Below, in pieces: positions 12,511 to 23,465 of a stretch of 64,000 nt of DNA (position 1 is its first letter; each line of letters begins with the position of its first letter). The notes below the pieces were generated by a model that did no database searches, was not told the DNA's origin, and was given only the letters and a program-made list of their open reading frames with translations. A program made the translations under genes and the position numbers. Origin of the DNA: Aselliscus stoliczkanus (lineage: Eukaryota; Chordata; Mammalia; Chiroptera; Hipposideridae); the NCBI GenBank assembly GCA_033961575.1, contig CM066738.1, positions 100,713,478 to 100,777,477 on the forward strand, in the 5' to 3' direction.

Positions 12511-13009
12511 TGTTGTATGAGTTTCTTATGGCTGCTGTAACAAATGACCACAAAGGGAGTAGTCACTTAAAACAATACAGATTTATTATCTTGCAGTTCT
12601 AAAAGTCAGAAATTTGACATGCATCCCACTGGGCTAACATCAAGGTATCAGCAGGGCTGCATCCCTTCTAGAATCTCCAGAGGAGAAACCCCTTGACTTC
12701 TCCAGCTTCTAGAGGCTGTCCACATTCCTTGACTCATGGCCCCTTCCTCCATCTTCAAAGCTACCAGCATGGCATTTTCAAGTCTCTCTCTGACTCTGAC
12801 CCTCCTCCCTCTCTCTTTTACTTAGAAGGACACTTGTGATGACATTTGGACCCCTGGATGATGTAGGGGGCTAATCTCCTCATTTCAAAGCCCTTAATTT
12901 ATTCACACCTGCAACGTACCTTCTGCCATGTATGGTAACATTCACAGGTTCTGGGGACTACAGTCTGGACCTGATTTTGGCAGACCTCATTTTCTTCTGC
13001 CTACCACAC
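12511..13009 (-). repeat. ERVL/MaLR-type solo LTR, reverse
   Basis: It opens TGTTGTATGAGTTTCTTATGG and includes ATTTATTATCTTGCAGTTCT, CTTCCTCCATCTTCAAAGC, CCATGTATGGTAACATTCAC and CTACCACAC: a nearly complete MLT2-like LTR in reverse orientation. No internal viral coding sequence is attached. Confidence 0.75.
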
Positions 13010-13216
13010 TATCACCTGTACCTGGGCACTTTGCTGGGGTGGTCCCTCTGCCAGCATCCTGCCACCCTCATTCCACAGGGAGAAGAAGTTGGGACATATT
13101 TGCTTTTCCAGAATTGTGGAATTTCCCCAGTCTGAGCATTGAGGTAGTTAAATGCGGATTTTTGGATCCTAATTCTTAGGGCTCTAGGCTCCAAAATGGT
13201 CAGTGAGAGATTTATC

Positions 13217-13622
13217 TGTTATGGGCTGAATTGTGTCCCCATCTCAGATTCATATGTTGAAGACCTAACCCCAGTACCTCAGAATGTGACCATATCTGGA
13301 GAAAGGGTCTTTAAAGAGGTGAAGAAGGTACTAATGTCATCAGGGAGGGCTCTAATTCAATATGACTGGTGTCATTGTAAGAAGAGGAGATTAAGATATA
13401 AATGGAGAGAGACACCAGACATGCACATTCACAGAGAGAAGACCTCGTGAATGCACAGGGTGAAGGCAGCCATCCTCAGGCCAAGGACAGAGGCCTGAGA
13501 AGAAACCAGCCCTGCTGACTCCTTCACCTTGGACTTCTAGCCTTCAGAACTGTGAGAAGATAAATTTCTGTTGTTGAAGCCACACAGCCTGTGGCATTTT
13601 ATTACGGCAACCCTAATAAACA
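13217..13622 (+). repeat. MaLR-type solo LTR, forward
   Basis: It contains TGTTATGGGCTGAATTGTG, CATATGTTGAAGACCTAACC, GACTTCTAGCCTTCAGAACT and GAGAAGATAAATTTCTGTTG. It lies about 200 bases from the oppositely oriented LTR at 12511-13009. Confidence 0.75.
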
Positions 13623-13784
13623 AAAACACTCCTTTTCCATATTTACAGCTTTGCACAGTTTGAAATGAATCTTTTCCTGTTACTTTGGTGTACCAAGTTT
13701 CTGAAGTTCTTGTCATACTCACTGAGTTGAATTCCCCTTTCACATGTGGGCCTAACAGGTCACATGAGGATGTTCAACTTGACA

Positions 13785-13990
13785 TTTATTAAGCTCTTCT
13801 AACTATCAGGTACTGTGTGTGCTCAATAAAGCTCCCCACTAACCCATAAGGAATTACAGTCCAGCAGGGCAGACAAATCAGCATACTGTCAATGTAATCC
13901 AGTGAAATGAAGAAGCATAGGACGACAGCAAAGGGAGTGAACCAGGGCTGGATGGATATGTGGAAGATATTAGAATCCTGAAAATTAGAA
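13785..13990. repeat. L2 LINE fragment
   Basis: GACATTTATTAAGCTCTTCT followed by GGTACTGTGTGTGC and ATTACAGTCCAGCAGGGCAG follows the L2 3' region order. The copy is diverged. Confidence 0.5.
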
Positions 13991-14099
13991 TTGTAGCGAG
14001 ATATAAAGGCATTAAACTGAGAAAATGACCAGGACTTTAGCTTAGGGTCTGCCAATGACCTAATGGTGGGACCTCACAGGCAAAGAGCTTTCCTTCTCT

Positions 14100-16320
14100 C
14101 ATGAAACTGTAATTTCTCAAAGGAAGAAATTTGTTTACAAGCATTTTCTCATATCCTTAAATATTCGAAAGCATGATTTTTAATGGCTGCATAGTGTTTC
14201 AAAGAACGTTGTACCACTATATTTAATCATTCCCTCACTCCCCATTGCTAAAAATTTATATTGTTTCATTATTTCAAGTCATGTGGCAATCAATGTTCTG
14301 GTCCAGCTAGTTCTGTTTATATCTCTGATAGTTTCATTAAGTTAATTGCTGGGCCAAAGTTTGCATTTTAAAGGTATTAGTAAATATTGCCAATTTGCCA
14401 TCCAGAAAGGTTGTGCCAATTTGTACTTCTACCAGCAGAAGTAAAGGACAGAGCCTGAGTTTCCTCAGAGTCTTATCAACACAAGGTATTGTTATTTTAA
14501 AAACAATCTCTGAAAATTGAGGGAGGAAGGAAGAAAGGCAGGGAAGAAAAGAGTTGATAAGTTTATGGTATAATTGTACATTTTTTTATGAGTTGCCTAA
14601 TTGATTCCGTTGCCTATTTTTGATTAAGCTATTCCTCTTTTCATACATTGTTTTCTTTGCCTATCCATCACAAGTACTTTTCTAAGTTTTCATTTGTTTT
14701 TGAATTCTGTTCATGGTGTTTTTTCATATGCAAAATTCTTATATTGTAGGATTTATCCATTTGTTTCCCTTTGTGCTTAAAAATGCTTTCCTCACCTTGA
14801 GATACGCATTTTCTTCCACTTTATTTGATATTTATTTTGATCACTGAGGTGCAATCAGGGATTCAGGACACTTCAGGCCTTGGAAAGTCAGCTCACACTG
14901 AGGAAACAGCCCCAAAGAGGAGGAGAAATGACCCCATGATATACAGGCTAATGACAGAAATAGGACCAAAATTAAGGATTCCTAGGCCCCAGTTTGTTTT
15001 CCTTTTTTAAACCATTAGTTTTCAATAATACAATTCATAAGTGAATACGGTTTCCTTTAATAATATTACATTATAAATCTCCCCTCTGAATGTGAGATCC
15101 TTATTTCCCTCCCCAAAGTTAATCACCATTATCATTTTGGTGTGGACAAAAAATAATTCTTCCAGACATATAAAAAATAATTCTATCTACTTATATATGT
15201 ATCGAGTATGTACAAATAACATACTATTATGGGTTAGTTTGGGGGTATTAATGGTATCATGTTGTATGTATCATTCTGCAATATACCTTTCTGACTCTAC
15301 ATAATGTTTTGAGATGTCTACCATTTGAACGGGCCACACATTATTTAGCCAATTCCACATAAATGTTTCCTTACCCAAACAATTCTGCAACACGTATTAT
15401 GGTCCATGTCTCCCTGGGCCTGTATGCAAGCTTTTCTCAAGAGTGGATACTGAGAAGTGAAACTGCCACATAATGGGTAATATCCTTTTTAATTTTAAAG
15501 GATATCATCAAATTACACCTTGTTGGCAATGTACCTACTCATTTCTCCATAATCTCACACTTGATATTATCATCTTTAATTTTTTTTTTTGTCTATCTGA
15601 TGGGTGAAAGATGTTATAATTTTAAAATGTATATTTTCCTAGTTACTCACAAGGACGTACATCTTCTCATATGTTATTAACCATTTGTAGTCCTTCTTCT
15701 ATATACTTCATATTTATTTAATTTTACCTCTTTTTAATTTAGTTGTTAGGGGTATTTTTATATGTTTTTATATACTTTGGAAATTAATCTTTGTCTATTA
15801 ATTATACACTACATATTTCTTCTGGTGTGTCACTTTCATTTAAGTTTGTTTATAGTAATTTTTGTTATATAGACATTTTTAATTTGATATAATCAAAATT
15901 AACAATTTTATTCTTTCTTGTTTTTTGTTTGTTTGTTTGTTTTTGCTGTTGTTTTTTGGGTCCCCCAAAAAAGTTATGGTTTTCAAGGTCATAAAAATAG
16001 TTTCCAATATTTTTTCCAGTAATTTACATTTTTGTTTCCTTATATTTAACTCAGAGATCTATCGGGATTTTATTTGGAGTCCATTGTAAGGTACTGGCCT
16101 TGTTTTTTTCCCTATATGACTAATTGTGTCAGCATTAAAAATTTGTTCCCTAAAATTTGAAAGGCTATTTCTATGATAAACCAAATTCCAATATATTCTT
16201 GGTTCTGATTATGTACTCTCTACCCAGTTTGGTTTATTGATTTATCTATTTACTGATTTATCGATTTATCTACTACCATACTGTTTTGATGACCATGTTT
16301 TTGTCATTTGTATTGATAGA
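14100..16320 (-). repeat. Old L1/HAL1-type LINE relic, reverse orientation
   Basis: Landmarks of the reverse strand of L1-type elements occur in order: ATTGCTGGGCCAAAG (about 14346), TTGTACTTCTACCAGCAGAAG, several ATTTTAA-rich stretches, TTTATTTGGAGTCCATTGTAAG (about 16070) and ACCATACTGTTTTGATGACC (about 16275). AT-rich and without usable frames. Confidence 0.6.
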
Positions 16321-16834
16321 TGGTCGGTTAGTCCCACATTTTTTTCTAGCCCTTTTCAGCAAAGCGCATTCATTTTCAGTCATAGCAAAAAAAGAAAAAA
16401 GTAACAATAAGGCATGTCTCTGGCACTTAGCTGCCATCCAAGGTAGTGATGAGAGATTCGCTGCAAGGACAAAAACCCACCCTAGCAGCCCAGCACCCTT
16501 CTCTCACCAGCCTTTACTGCTGCCACCCAAATTCCTGTCACTGAACCACTCCTCAAAATAAAAGTCAGCTGTAGATGGCACACCTGTTTTGGATTAGTTA
16601 CAATAAATCAGGATCTGTATTTATTTCAGTTGCCGGACAGGTGAAGAACAAGCCTCATTTATAGCAAGCCAACTAGAAAGCAGAGAAAAATTCAAATCAT
16701 GTGTTTTGTTTTTTTCCTCAAAGTGGTTACACTTGACAAGCCCTAAGCTTCCTGCTGCTTCCCAAATCCTGGGATTCAAGGCCTCACATTGTAGTTTTTC
16801 TCTCTCGGTATCAGTCTGATTCCACCCATGGTTT

Positions 16835-16985
16835 ACATTGTACTGTCCATGAGAACCACTGAGAGAGAGCTTATTAGAAGTGCAGATTCAACAAGTCTGG
16901 GGTAAAATGTAGAGATCTGTATTTTTAAACATGTAACACTTTAGTAGGTGATTTCAATGCAAACAAGCCAGGCTCTCACTTCCAT
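16835..16985. repeat. MER5-type hAT MITE, diverged
   Basis: GAGAACCACTGAGAG, AGAAGTGCAGATTC and GTAGGTGATTTCAATGCA follow a MER5-like order. Confidence 0.5.
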
Positions 16986-18044
16986 ACAATGCCCTGAGGA
17001 CCCAGGGCACCTGGGCAGGAGGAGGTCTCCGTGCTCTAACACCTGTTCTCTAATAACTTAGCCCTGTGAGAGCAGGTAACAGAGGAATGGCCCTATCCGA
17101 TCACTTAACAAGGAAATGACGTCAGTATAATACAGATGCTGCGTTGGCGCATATGCAATTTTTCCTAAGCCAAGGGGCTCTGAATAGCTGGAGTCAATTA
17201 TGGAATGTTGAGCAGGAAATAGAATAGTCTTTAACTCAGCTTTTGCATTGGCAACAGAGAACCCTTCAAGTTGTATTTTACTGAAATGCTGAAGCCTGCC
17301 CCAGCGCTCCTGTCTCCTAAGAAGCTACTCCAGGCCTGTGTGTCTGAGGGCAGGTTGTTCCTCCCAGGCTCACCTTCGCAGCAGGGCCTCTGGCCCGGGG
17401 ATCCACTTCTCCCTTCGAGGTCTCAGCACCCTCCAGCATACTCTAACTAAAGGACTGCCAGTGTTTCCACTCAGTCTTCTGGTGTATTTTTAAAATACAC
17501 GGCAGCCATTGTCCAACCTGAGCTGCCTCCCTGGGTGCTCCAAGTGAGTTTCCTGGTACGTTTTTTTTTTTTTTTGGTTTTGTCTCTGGTTTTAAAATGG
17601 CCTGTTTATGAAGTGACCTGTGGGGAATGCTGTTTCCCCAGGAGCCCTGTTATTTTCAGTGTGTGATTTTTGCAGGATGTGAGGTGTTTTGGGAATGCAT
17701 AGATTGCACTACAGTAGAAACCTCCTTGTGTGTGGAGAATACCCATTGCCTCTGTTTGAAAAGTAGTCCTGAATAAGCTAGCTGCTAAGATCCGGGAAAA
17801 CCAGGAGTAAGGGACCTCAGGATCCCCGGGAGAGCGCTTACCAGGTGTACAACCTTCAGCTCTCTGCAGCCTTGCTTGGTGGAAACTGGAGCACCCCCAG
17901 GGTAACCCTTGTATTCCGCTGGCTGAGGGCTCTAGACATAGGACCTGAGCCCTACCCTAGAACCACTGAAATCATGATTTCCCGTGGTAGGGCTTGGGCA
18001 TCTGTATATTTACAAAAGACCATAGGTAATTCTAAAGCACAGCG

Positions 18045-18350
18045 AGGATTCTCAACCTTGGAGACACAAAGGATCACCTGGGAGCTTTAAAAAAACCCCA
18101 ATGCAGGCCGGCCGAGTGGTGCGGTAGTTAAGAGCTGGCTTGGGACGCCAGCGGCCCGGTTTCGGATCCCACATATGAAGGCCAGTGACACTGCCCTCTA
18201 AAAAAATAAATAAAAAATAAAAAACCCCAATGCTCAAGCTACCCCGCAGACCAAATTACATCAGTATCTCTGGGGACGGAATTCAAGCGTCGGAATGTTT
18301 AAAGGTCCCAGGTGGTCCATGGGTAAGCCAGGGCAGAGACCACAGTTTAG
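18045..18350. repeat. MER5-type hAT MITE interrupted by a SINE
   Basis: GGATTCTCAACCTTGGAGAC, GGATCACCTGGGAGCTTTAA and, after the SINE, ATCTCTGGGGACGG and GTCCCAGGTGGTCC belong to one hAT MITE split by the insertion at 18105-18219. Confidence 0.65.
18105..18219 (+). mobile_element. Short tRNA-derived bat SINE
   Basis: The head GGCCGGCCGAGTGGTGCGG, GGCCAGTGACACTGCCCTCT and an A-rich tail are intact. A perfect 14-base target duplication AAAAACCCCAATGC lies at 18091-18104 and 18220-18233, dating it after the surrounding MITE. Confidence 0.92.
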
Positions 18351-18384
18351 GGTCTTTTCTAATTTGAGAAAGATCTCGTGTTTG

Positions 18385-18535
18385 TAGACCAGAGCTTCTG
18401 GAACTGTAGTGTGCACATGAATCTCCTAGGGAGTTGGGTTAAAATGCAGATCCTGATTCAGCAGGACTCAGGGGGCGCCTGGGGTTCTGCACTTTGACAA
18501 GCTGGGCTGCAAACACCGAGCAGCAAGGCTGTAGG
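18385..18535. repeat. MER5A-type hAT MITE
   Basis: GAATCTCCTAGGGAGTTGG, TTAAAATGCAGATCCTGATT and TCTGCACTTTGACAAGCTG are in MER5A order. Confidence 0.65.
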
Positions 18536-19320
18536 TACAAATGACTTTCCATTGATTACTTAATTACTGCAGTGAGCCATTCAGGGATCCTGCAGGTCCA
18601 GGACAGTTCTGGTATTTGGCAGAAGTGGCACAGCAGGCTTTGTGATTAAAAACAAAACAACTGTTTGTGTTCCTCCCTGGGTCAGCCATGGAGTGGTGCT
18701 GACAAGAGCTGTGATTGCCAGGTGCTGAGAGATGAGTGGTTATAAACTTCTGCCCTTCCTATATGAGTAGAGATAGAGTTGGCTTATCAGCTTTCTGGAC
18801 TCAGTTTTAACAGTTGTTATTTGGGGGGAATACGTTTTATTATGTAAATGAAACCAAGATCTCAGGTTGTGCTGTCCCAGGTATGAAAACTATATTGCAA
18901 GAAGGTTTGGATTATTTGCTTATATTTTCCTATGCTTAAAAATATAGAGACCTACTATGTACCCTGCTTGTCACTGAGCGGCCATGGAAAGTTTGAAGCC
19001 GCTGGGTAACCTGTTCTTGCACTGATGGCCTAACTACTAGATTGAATTTAGATTAACATGAGGTTTCACACCACAGTTATCACATGAACCTACACAGGGG
19101 ACACATTTCTATAGATCTTAATACACACACACGTACAAGTGAAACTGGAAAAATCTGAGTAAGATCAGTAGATGGCATCAATGTTAATATCTTGATTGTG
19201 ATACTATACTATACTTTTGCAAAACGTTATCATTGGGGGAACCTGGGCAAAGTGTACAGTGATCTCTGTCTTATTTCTTACCACTGCCTGTGCACCCCAT
19301 ACAGTTATCGCATACTATTT

Positions 19321-19428
19321 TTTTTTTTTTTTCCGAGGGCATTGTCACTGGCGCTCATAAGTGGGACCCGAACCGGGGCCGCTGGCTTTCCAAGCCAGCG
19401 CTTAATCGCCGCGCCACTCGGCCGGCCC
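19321..19428 (-). mobile_element. Short tRNA-derived bat SINE, reverse
   Basis: A poly-T run then GAGGGCATTGTCACTGGCGC and CCACTCGGCCGGCCC is the SINE in reverse. The flanking target duplication TATCGCATACTATTTT / TATCTCATACTATTTT has one mismatch (19306-19321 and 19429-19444). Confidence 0.9.
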
Positions 19429-19519
19429 TATCTCATACTATTTTCAATGAAAAAAAAAAAAAGATATAAAACATGTGTAGCCAGTCCTCAATATGTCCTT
19501 AATATGGGGAGAAAGAACA

Positions 19520-19685
19520 TATATATTAATATGCTGAGCACTTTACATGCAAAACTTTAATCCTCACAACACCCTATGAGGTGAGTAGTAGTATTATTGT
19601 TGTTATTTCTGTTTTAGATGAGGAAACTGGAGCTGGGAGAGCTTAAGTAGTTTTTCCCAGAGTCACAGAGTCAGAAAGCAGAGGG
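19520..19685 (-). repeat. MIR SINE, reverse
   Basis: CTTTAATCCTCACAACACCC, TAGATGAGGAAACTGGAGC and CAGAGTCACAGAGTCAGAA are reverse-strand MIR landmarks. Confidence 0.7.
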
Positions 19686-20299
19686 GCAGGAAGCCGACAA
19701 TACTATACAAAGCATGCAGACAGAATGCTGTGCTCCTCTGGAAGGAGAAATCACAGGTAGGGGTGAGGAAAGCGCTGCAGAGGTGATGTAACTGAAGGAC
19801 CCTGCAGGACCTTGGCCTTGGAACCAGATGAGCTGAGGTAGCAACAAGCCGAGCAAAGGCATTCCAGACAAGAAGATGGAAAACACACTACATGTCTGAG
19901 AGACACTTCGTTTTCCAAATGAAGAGACTGGTGGGTGTAGATGCTTGCTTTGCCCCTGAGAGGTAGATGGAAGCAATATGTGGGAGATCTTGAACGCTAA
20001 GGGTATATAGTAAGATCTTCCTGGATTTAGTTAGCAATTTGTGATAGCGAGTAGGCACTGATGAAGCCAAAGTTGTTTTTGAATTGCCAGCATCTTTCAC
20101 AAGAGAACCCAAGTGCAAGGTGTGGGTAGTTCAGCACAAACCAACACATTCCTAGGGCCAAAAGAGCAACGGGAAGCAATGTCCTGTGGGAAGTTGGTAT
20201 GTGAAGGGACAGGGTACTTGTGACCAGAGCCATAACGTGGTTGAGACCAGTTATCACAGGATCATACCTGACTATACTTGGAATTTAATCTCGTGCTGA

Positions 20300-20435
20300 A
20301 TGGTTACTTACTCATTCAACAACAGAGTGCCTCTTATGTGGCCAGCACTATTGCAAGAAGTTGGGATACATCAGTGAACAAAACACAGTGACCAAACTCC
20401 CTGCCGCCGTGGAGCTCACCGTCTACGCTTAGTGC
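20300..20435. repeat. L2 LINE fragment
   Basis: ACTCATTCAACAACAGAGTGC, AGTGAACAAAACACAGTGACC and CCGTGGAGCTCACCGTCTA follow the L2 3' region order. Confidence 0.6.
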
Positions 20436-23400
20436 TTATTTCTGATCAGGGAGATTCCTAACTATCAGAGCCTAAGAATACATTTCCATACTGTACACTT
20501 GAAATCTCATGACCCCAGAGAGAAATGCAAATCTCTCTGGGGTAAAGCTGGGCAGCCAAGCAGAAGGACAAACACAGCACTTCTGACTTAAGAGTGAAAG
20601 CGATCTTACGACGCGTGGCCACAGGGAAACTTAAGATGGGTACATTGTCAGGCCTTGCCTCTCAGTTGGATCAGGAAAGTGAGATGCAAACCAAGGTGAA
20701 GGATTGGCAGTGCAGCCTTGAAGATGATTCAAGTTAGCCTGGGGTACCCTCTCCATTTTTCCACTCCCAAACTGGGATTAACTTTGGAATCTTCTATAAA
20801 TGTAGAGAAATTGGGGGCGTTCCAATCCTAGCTTGGGGAAGGATTATTTCAAGACAAATCCGAGCAAGATGGCCTTACATTGTAAAAGCAGGAAAGGAAG
20901 GCAGGAAGTAAGTACACCAGGAGACATACGTTTAGGCAGGCGATATTCTACAATACAGCCTTGTGCTTAGAACACAGAATTAGAGATATGGAATTTTCCC
21001 CAGAATGCTAAAAGCAATATACAGATGAAGAGATATGCTGCTGGTCACTGTCTCTACAAAAGACAACTAAAGGTAAGTGAATAAGGCAAGAGTCAAAAGG
21101 GGGCAAGTTTACTAGTATTCCCCTCAACCAAGGATTTTTAATTACTGCAAAATTTTAAGTTTAACTTGCCACAAGCCTGAAATGGCTAAGAATAAATATT
21201 TAAAATGGCTTTTGACTTAGTTATGGAAAGATTCACCAATCCTTTTTTTTTGAACAGTATTATAAAAAGTTTGATTTAGTTCCTAATGACCTTCCCCCCC
21301 CCCCGCCCCCTAAGGCTTTTGTGTCACATTTACAATGACGTTAAGCCATTTGCTGTAAATTTGGCTATACTGCATATGTGTGTAAAAAACACAGACATCT
21401 CCTGCAGTTGGACAGTAACTTTTTTGTGTGGGTAAAAGAATCCGCACTCACTATGACACTCTACCTGTGACAAAATTCTCTTGCTTTTCTCAAGGCAGAG
21501 TAAATGCCACCAATCCAGAGGTCCATTTCCTAACTTCAGGCTGCACAGAACTGAGCTTGAACATACAGCTTCCATTCACGTTTCTGGTTGTCCCCTGAGT
21601 GAGAGCCCAGCTCTGCTAGTGACCACAGCAAAGTGAAAAATGGCCCTGCTACCTGAAAAATGCAAGCTTTCTAAACAGTCCTGTTCATGATTCTGAGAAA
21701 ATCATCATGCCACAAAACACAGGTTGGACCTTGAGCTGATAGCTGGTGAGGTGGTTGTGCACTCATTAATGTGTGAGTGTATATGCACGTGTGAGCAAAA
21801 GTCCCATAAGAACTCTGATAGAGACAAGAATGTACACAAGACAGACTACCTTGGTCCCAGAGATGGCCCATTGTCTCTGGCTGCACTGTCATTAAACAGG
21901 CTCACCTGTGGTAATTAGGGCTCTTGATCTCAGAATTTAGTTTTGGGCGCAATCTGGGGATGACAAAAGGGGCTCCTTCCTTTAGCTGTTCTCAAATTTT
22001 GGCAGTTGAGGGAGCTTAGAAATTGCCTCCCACAGTGATGGGTCTCAAACTAACATTGTCAGTAGACCCCTCCCCTCCACTTGTGCTCCTTTTTGGCCAC
22101 TTTACACCACTCCCAACCTTTAATAATTAAAGTAATTTGCCTAATGAAATGCTCAGCATGGATAAACAGCTGTAAAAAGTCCCTTCACTGAGCCAGGAAG
22201 AGCATTTATGAAAAAGAAAAGGAAGTGCCATATTTATGGATATAGGAAAATTCACAGCGTAACTGAATTTTGTATTAGTATTTGGCCAAAGCGCTTCCAT
22301 AAGCCTATGTCAGTCATGCATCTGTGGTTATAGGCGTGTGAGCAGCAAAGTGATGTGCGTTAAACAACCAACTAGGATTACTCGGGCTCTTCTGCGAAAG
22401 TAAAGTCTAAAATGGGGCTTGGATATGGCTAATTTGCCTAGTGGAGAACAGTCTGCTCAGCAAAAGGTTACCTCAGCTCTGGAGATTTTTAGATTGGCTA
22501 TTTTATGACGATCTTTAGAAATCAATGTAGTAAATGTTTGCTTTTCCACATAGACAGTTCAGGAAGTTTGAATGCATTTGTGACAAGTTTATTTTCTTTG
22601 GAGTATGTCTAGCCTTCCCTAAAAACAATACTAGGCTCCTACTATAAAGTTCAGGGAAGGCAGAACACAATATGTAGTGAAAATAATTTGATAACTAACT
22701 CTTCTTAGGTATTTTTTAACAAAAATAAAATCTTGGTCATAGTACAGCATCAGTTCAAAGCCCATTTGGAATCCTTTAAAATTTAAGATATAATAAACTT
22801 ATATAGCACTCACATTGTCTGTGCATTAATTATTCCCAAATCAATAACAGGGTAAAACAAATTTACTTCCTGGCAGTATATTCTTAGCCTATTTTATACT
22901 TTGTGGTCTAAGGAAAACAAAATAAAACACACACCCGATCAAAACATCTCATCAGCACAGCAAAATCAAGTTTGTCTACTTTTTCCAGTATCCCCAAGTG
23001 AATTCTACAAGGCTTTCAGACACACCAACATTTTTCATTTCTACTATGCATTTTGATTAAAGCCAGCACTTACCGTTTTCAAAGTTCCCCCTGAAAAATG
23101 ACTAAAAAGAATGTTTTGCGTTTGTTTTCCTTTTAAAATTTATACCCAAAACATTTGCTTGAAAAACTCTCTGAATAGTGGCATTGCCGGGTAAAACACA
23201 TGCGGTAGACAAAATATCAGATTTCTTTTTCCAGCTGTCCAGAATCCCATTAGTGCCTCTTACTTCTATCTGTCTTTTGCTATAATTAGGATGGCTTAGG
23301 GTTTATCTGGGCCTTTTTTCAAACCCAGATTTCCTTCCTAGCAGCAGCAGCTGTCATTCACAAGAACCCGGACAGCGCCGTGGTACAGCAATCAAGATGA

Positions 23401-23465
23401 GAATGGAAGGGACACACACACACAAATCCTTTGCATCTTGTAATTTTTTAAAAGCAGAGTCTTAC

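Larger units (their letters stand above)
1..23465 (-). other. ALPK2: ALPK2 intron downstream of the third coding exon (partial)
   Basis: This intron starts at the GT donor at 23465-23464 and runs off the left edge. It contains no convincing exon: the minus-strand frames here are short, lack flanking splice sites with matching phase, and resemble nothing in ALPK2. Recognisable content is repeats (listed separately): L1 fragments, SINEs, LTRs, MIR/L2 and hAT MITEs. The stretches at 1-2000, 6000-9200, 16350-17850 and 20450-23460 hold nothing I recognise beyond ordinary intronic sequence. The last of these, next to the exon, is notably poor in young repeats. Confidence 0.8.

Noticed and set aside
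12511..13622. A complete endogenous retrovirus between two LTRs
   Set aside because: The LTRs are of different types, opposite in orientation and only about 200 bases apart, with no viral coding sequence.
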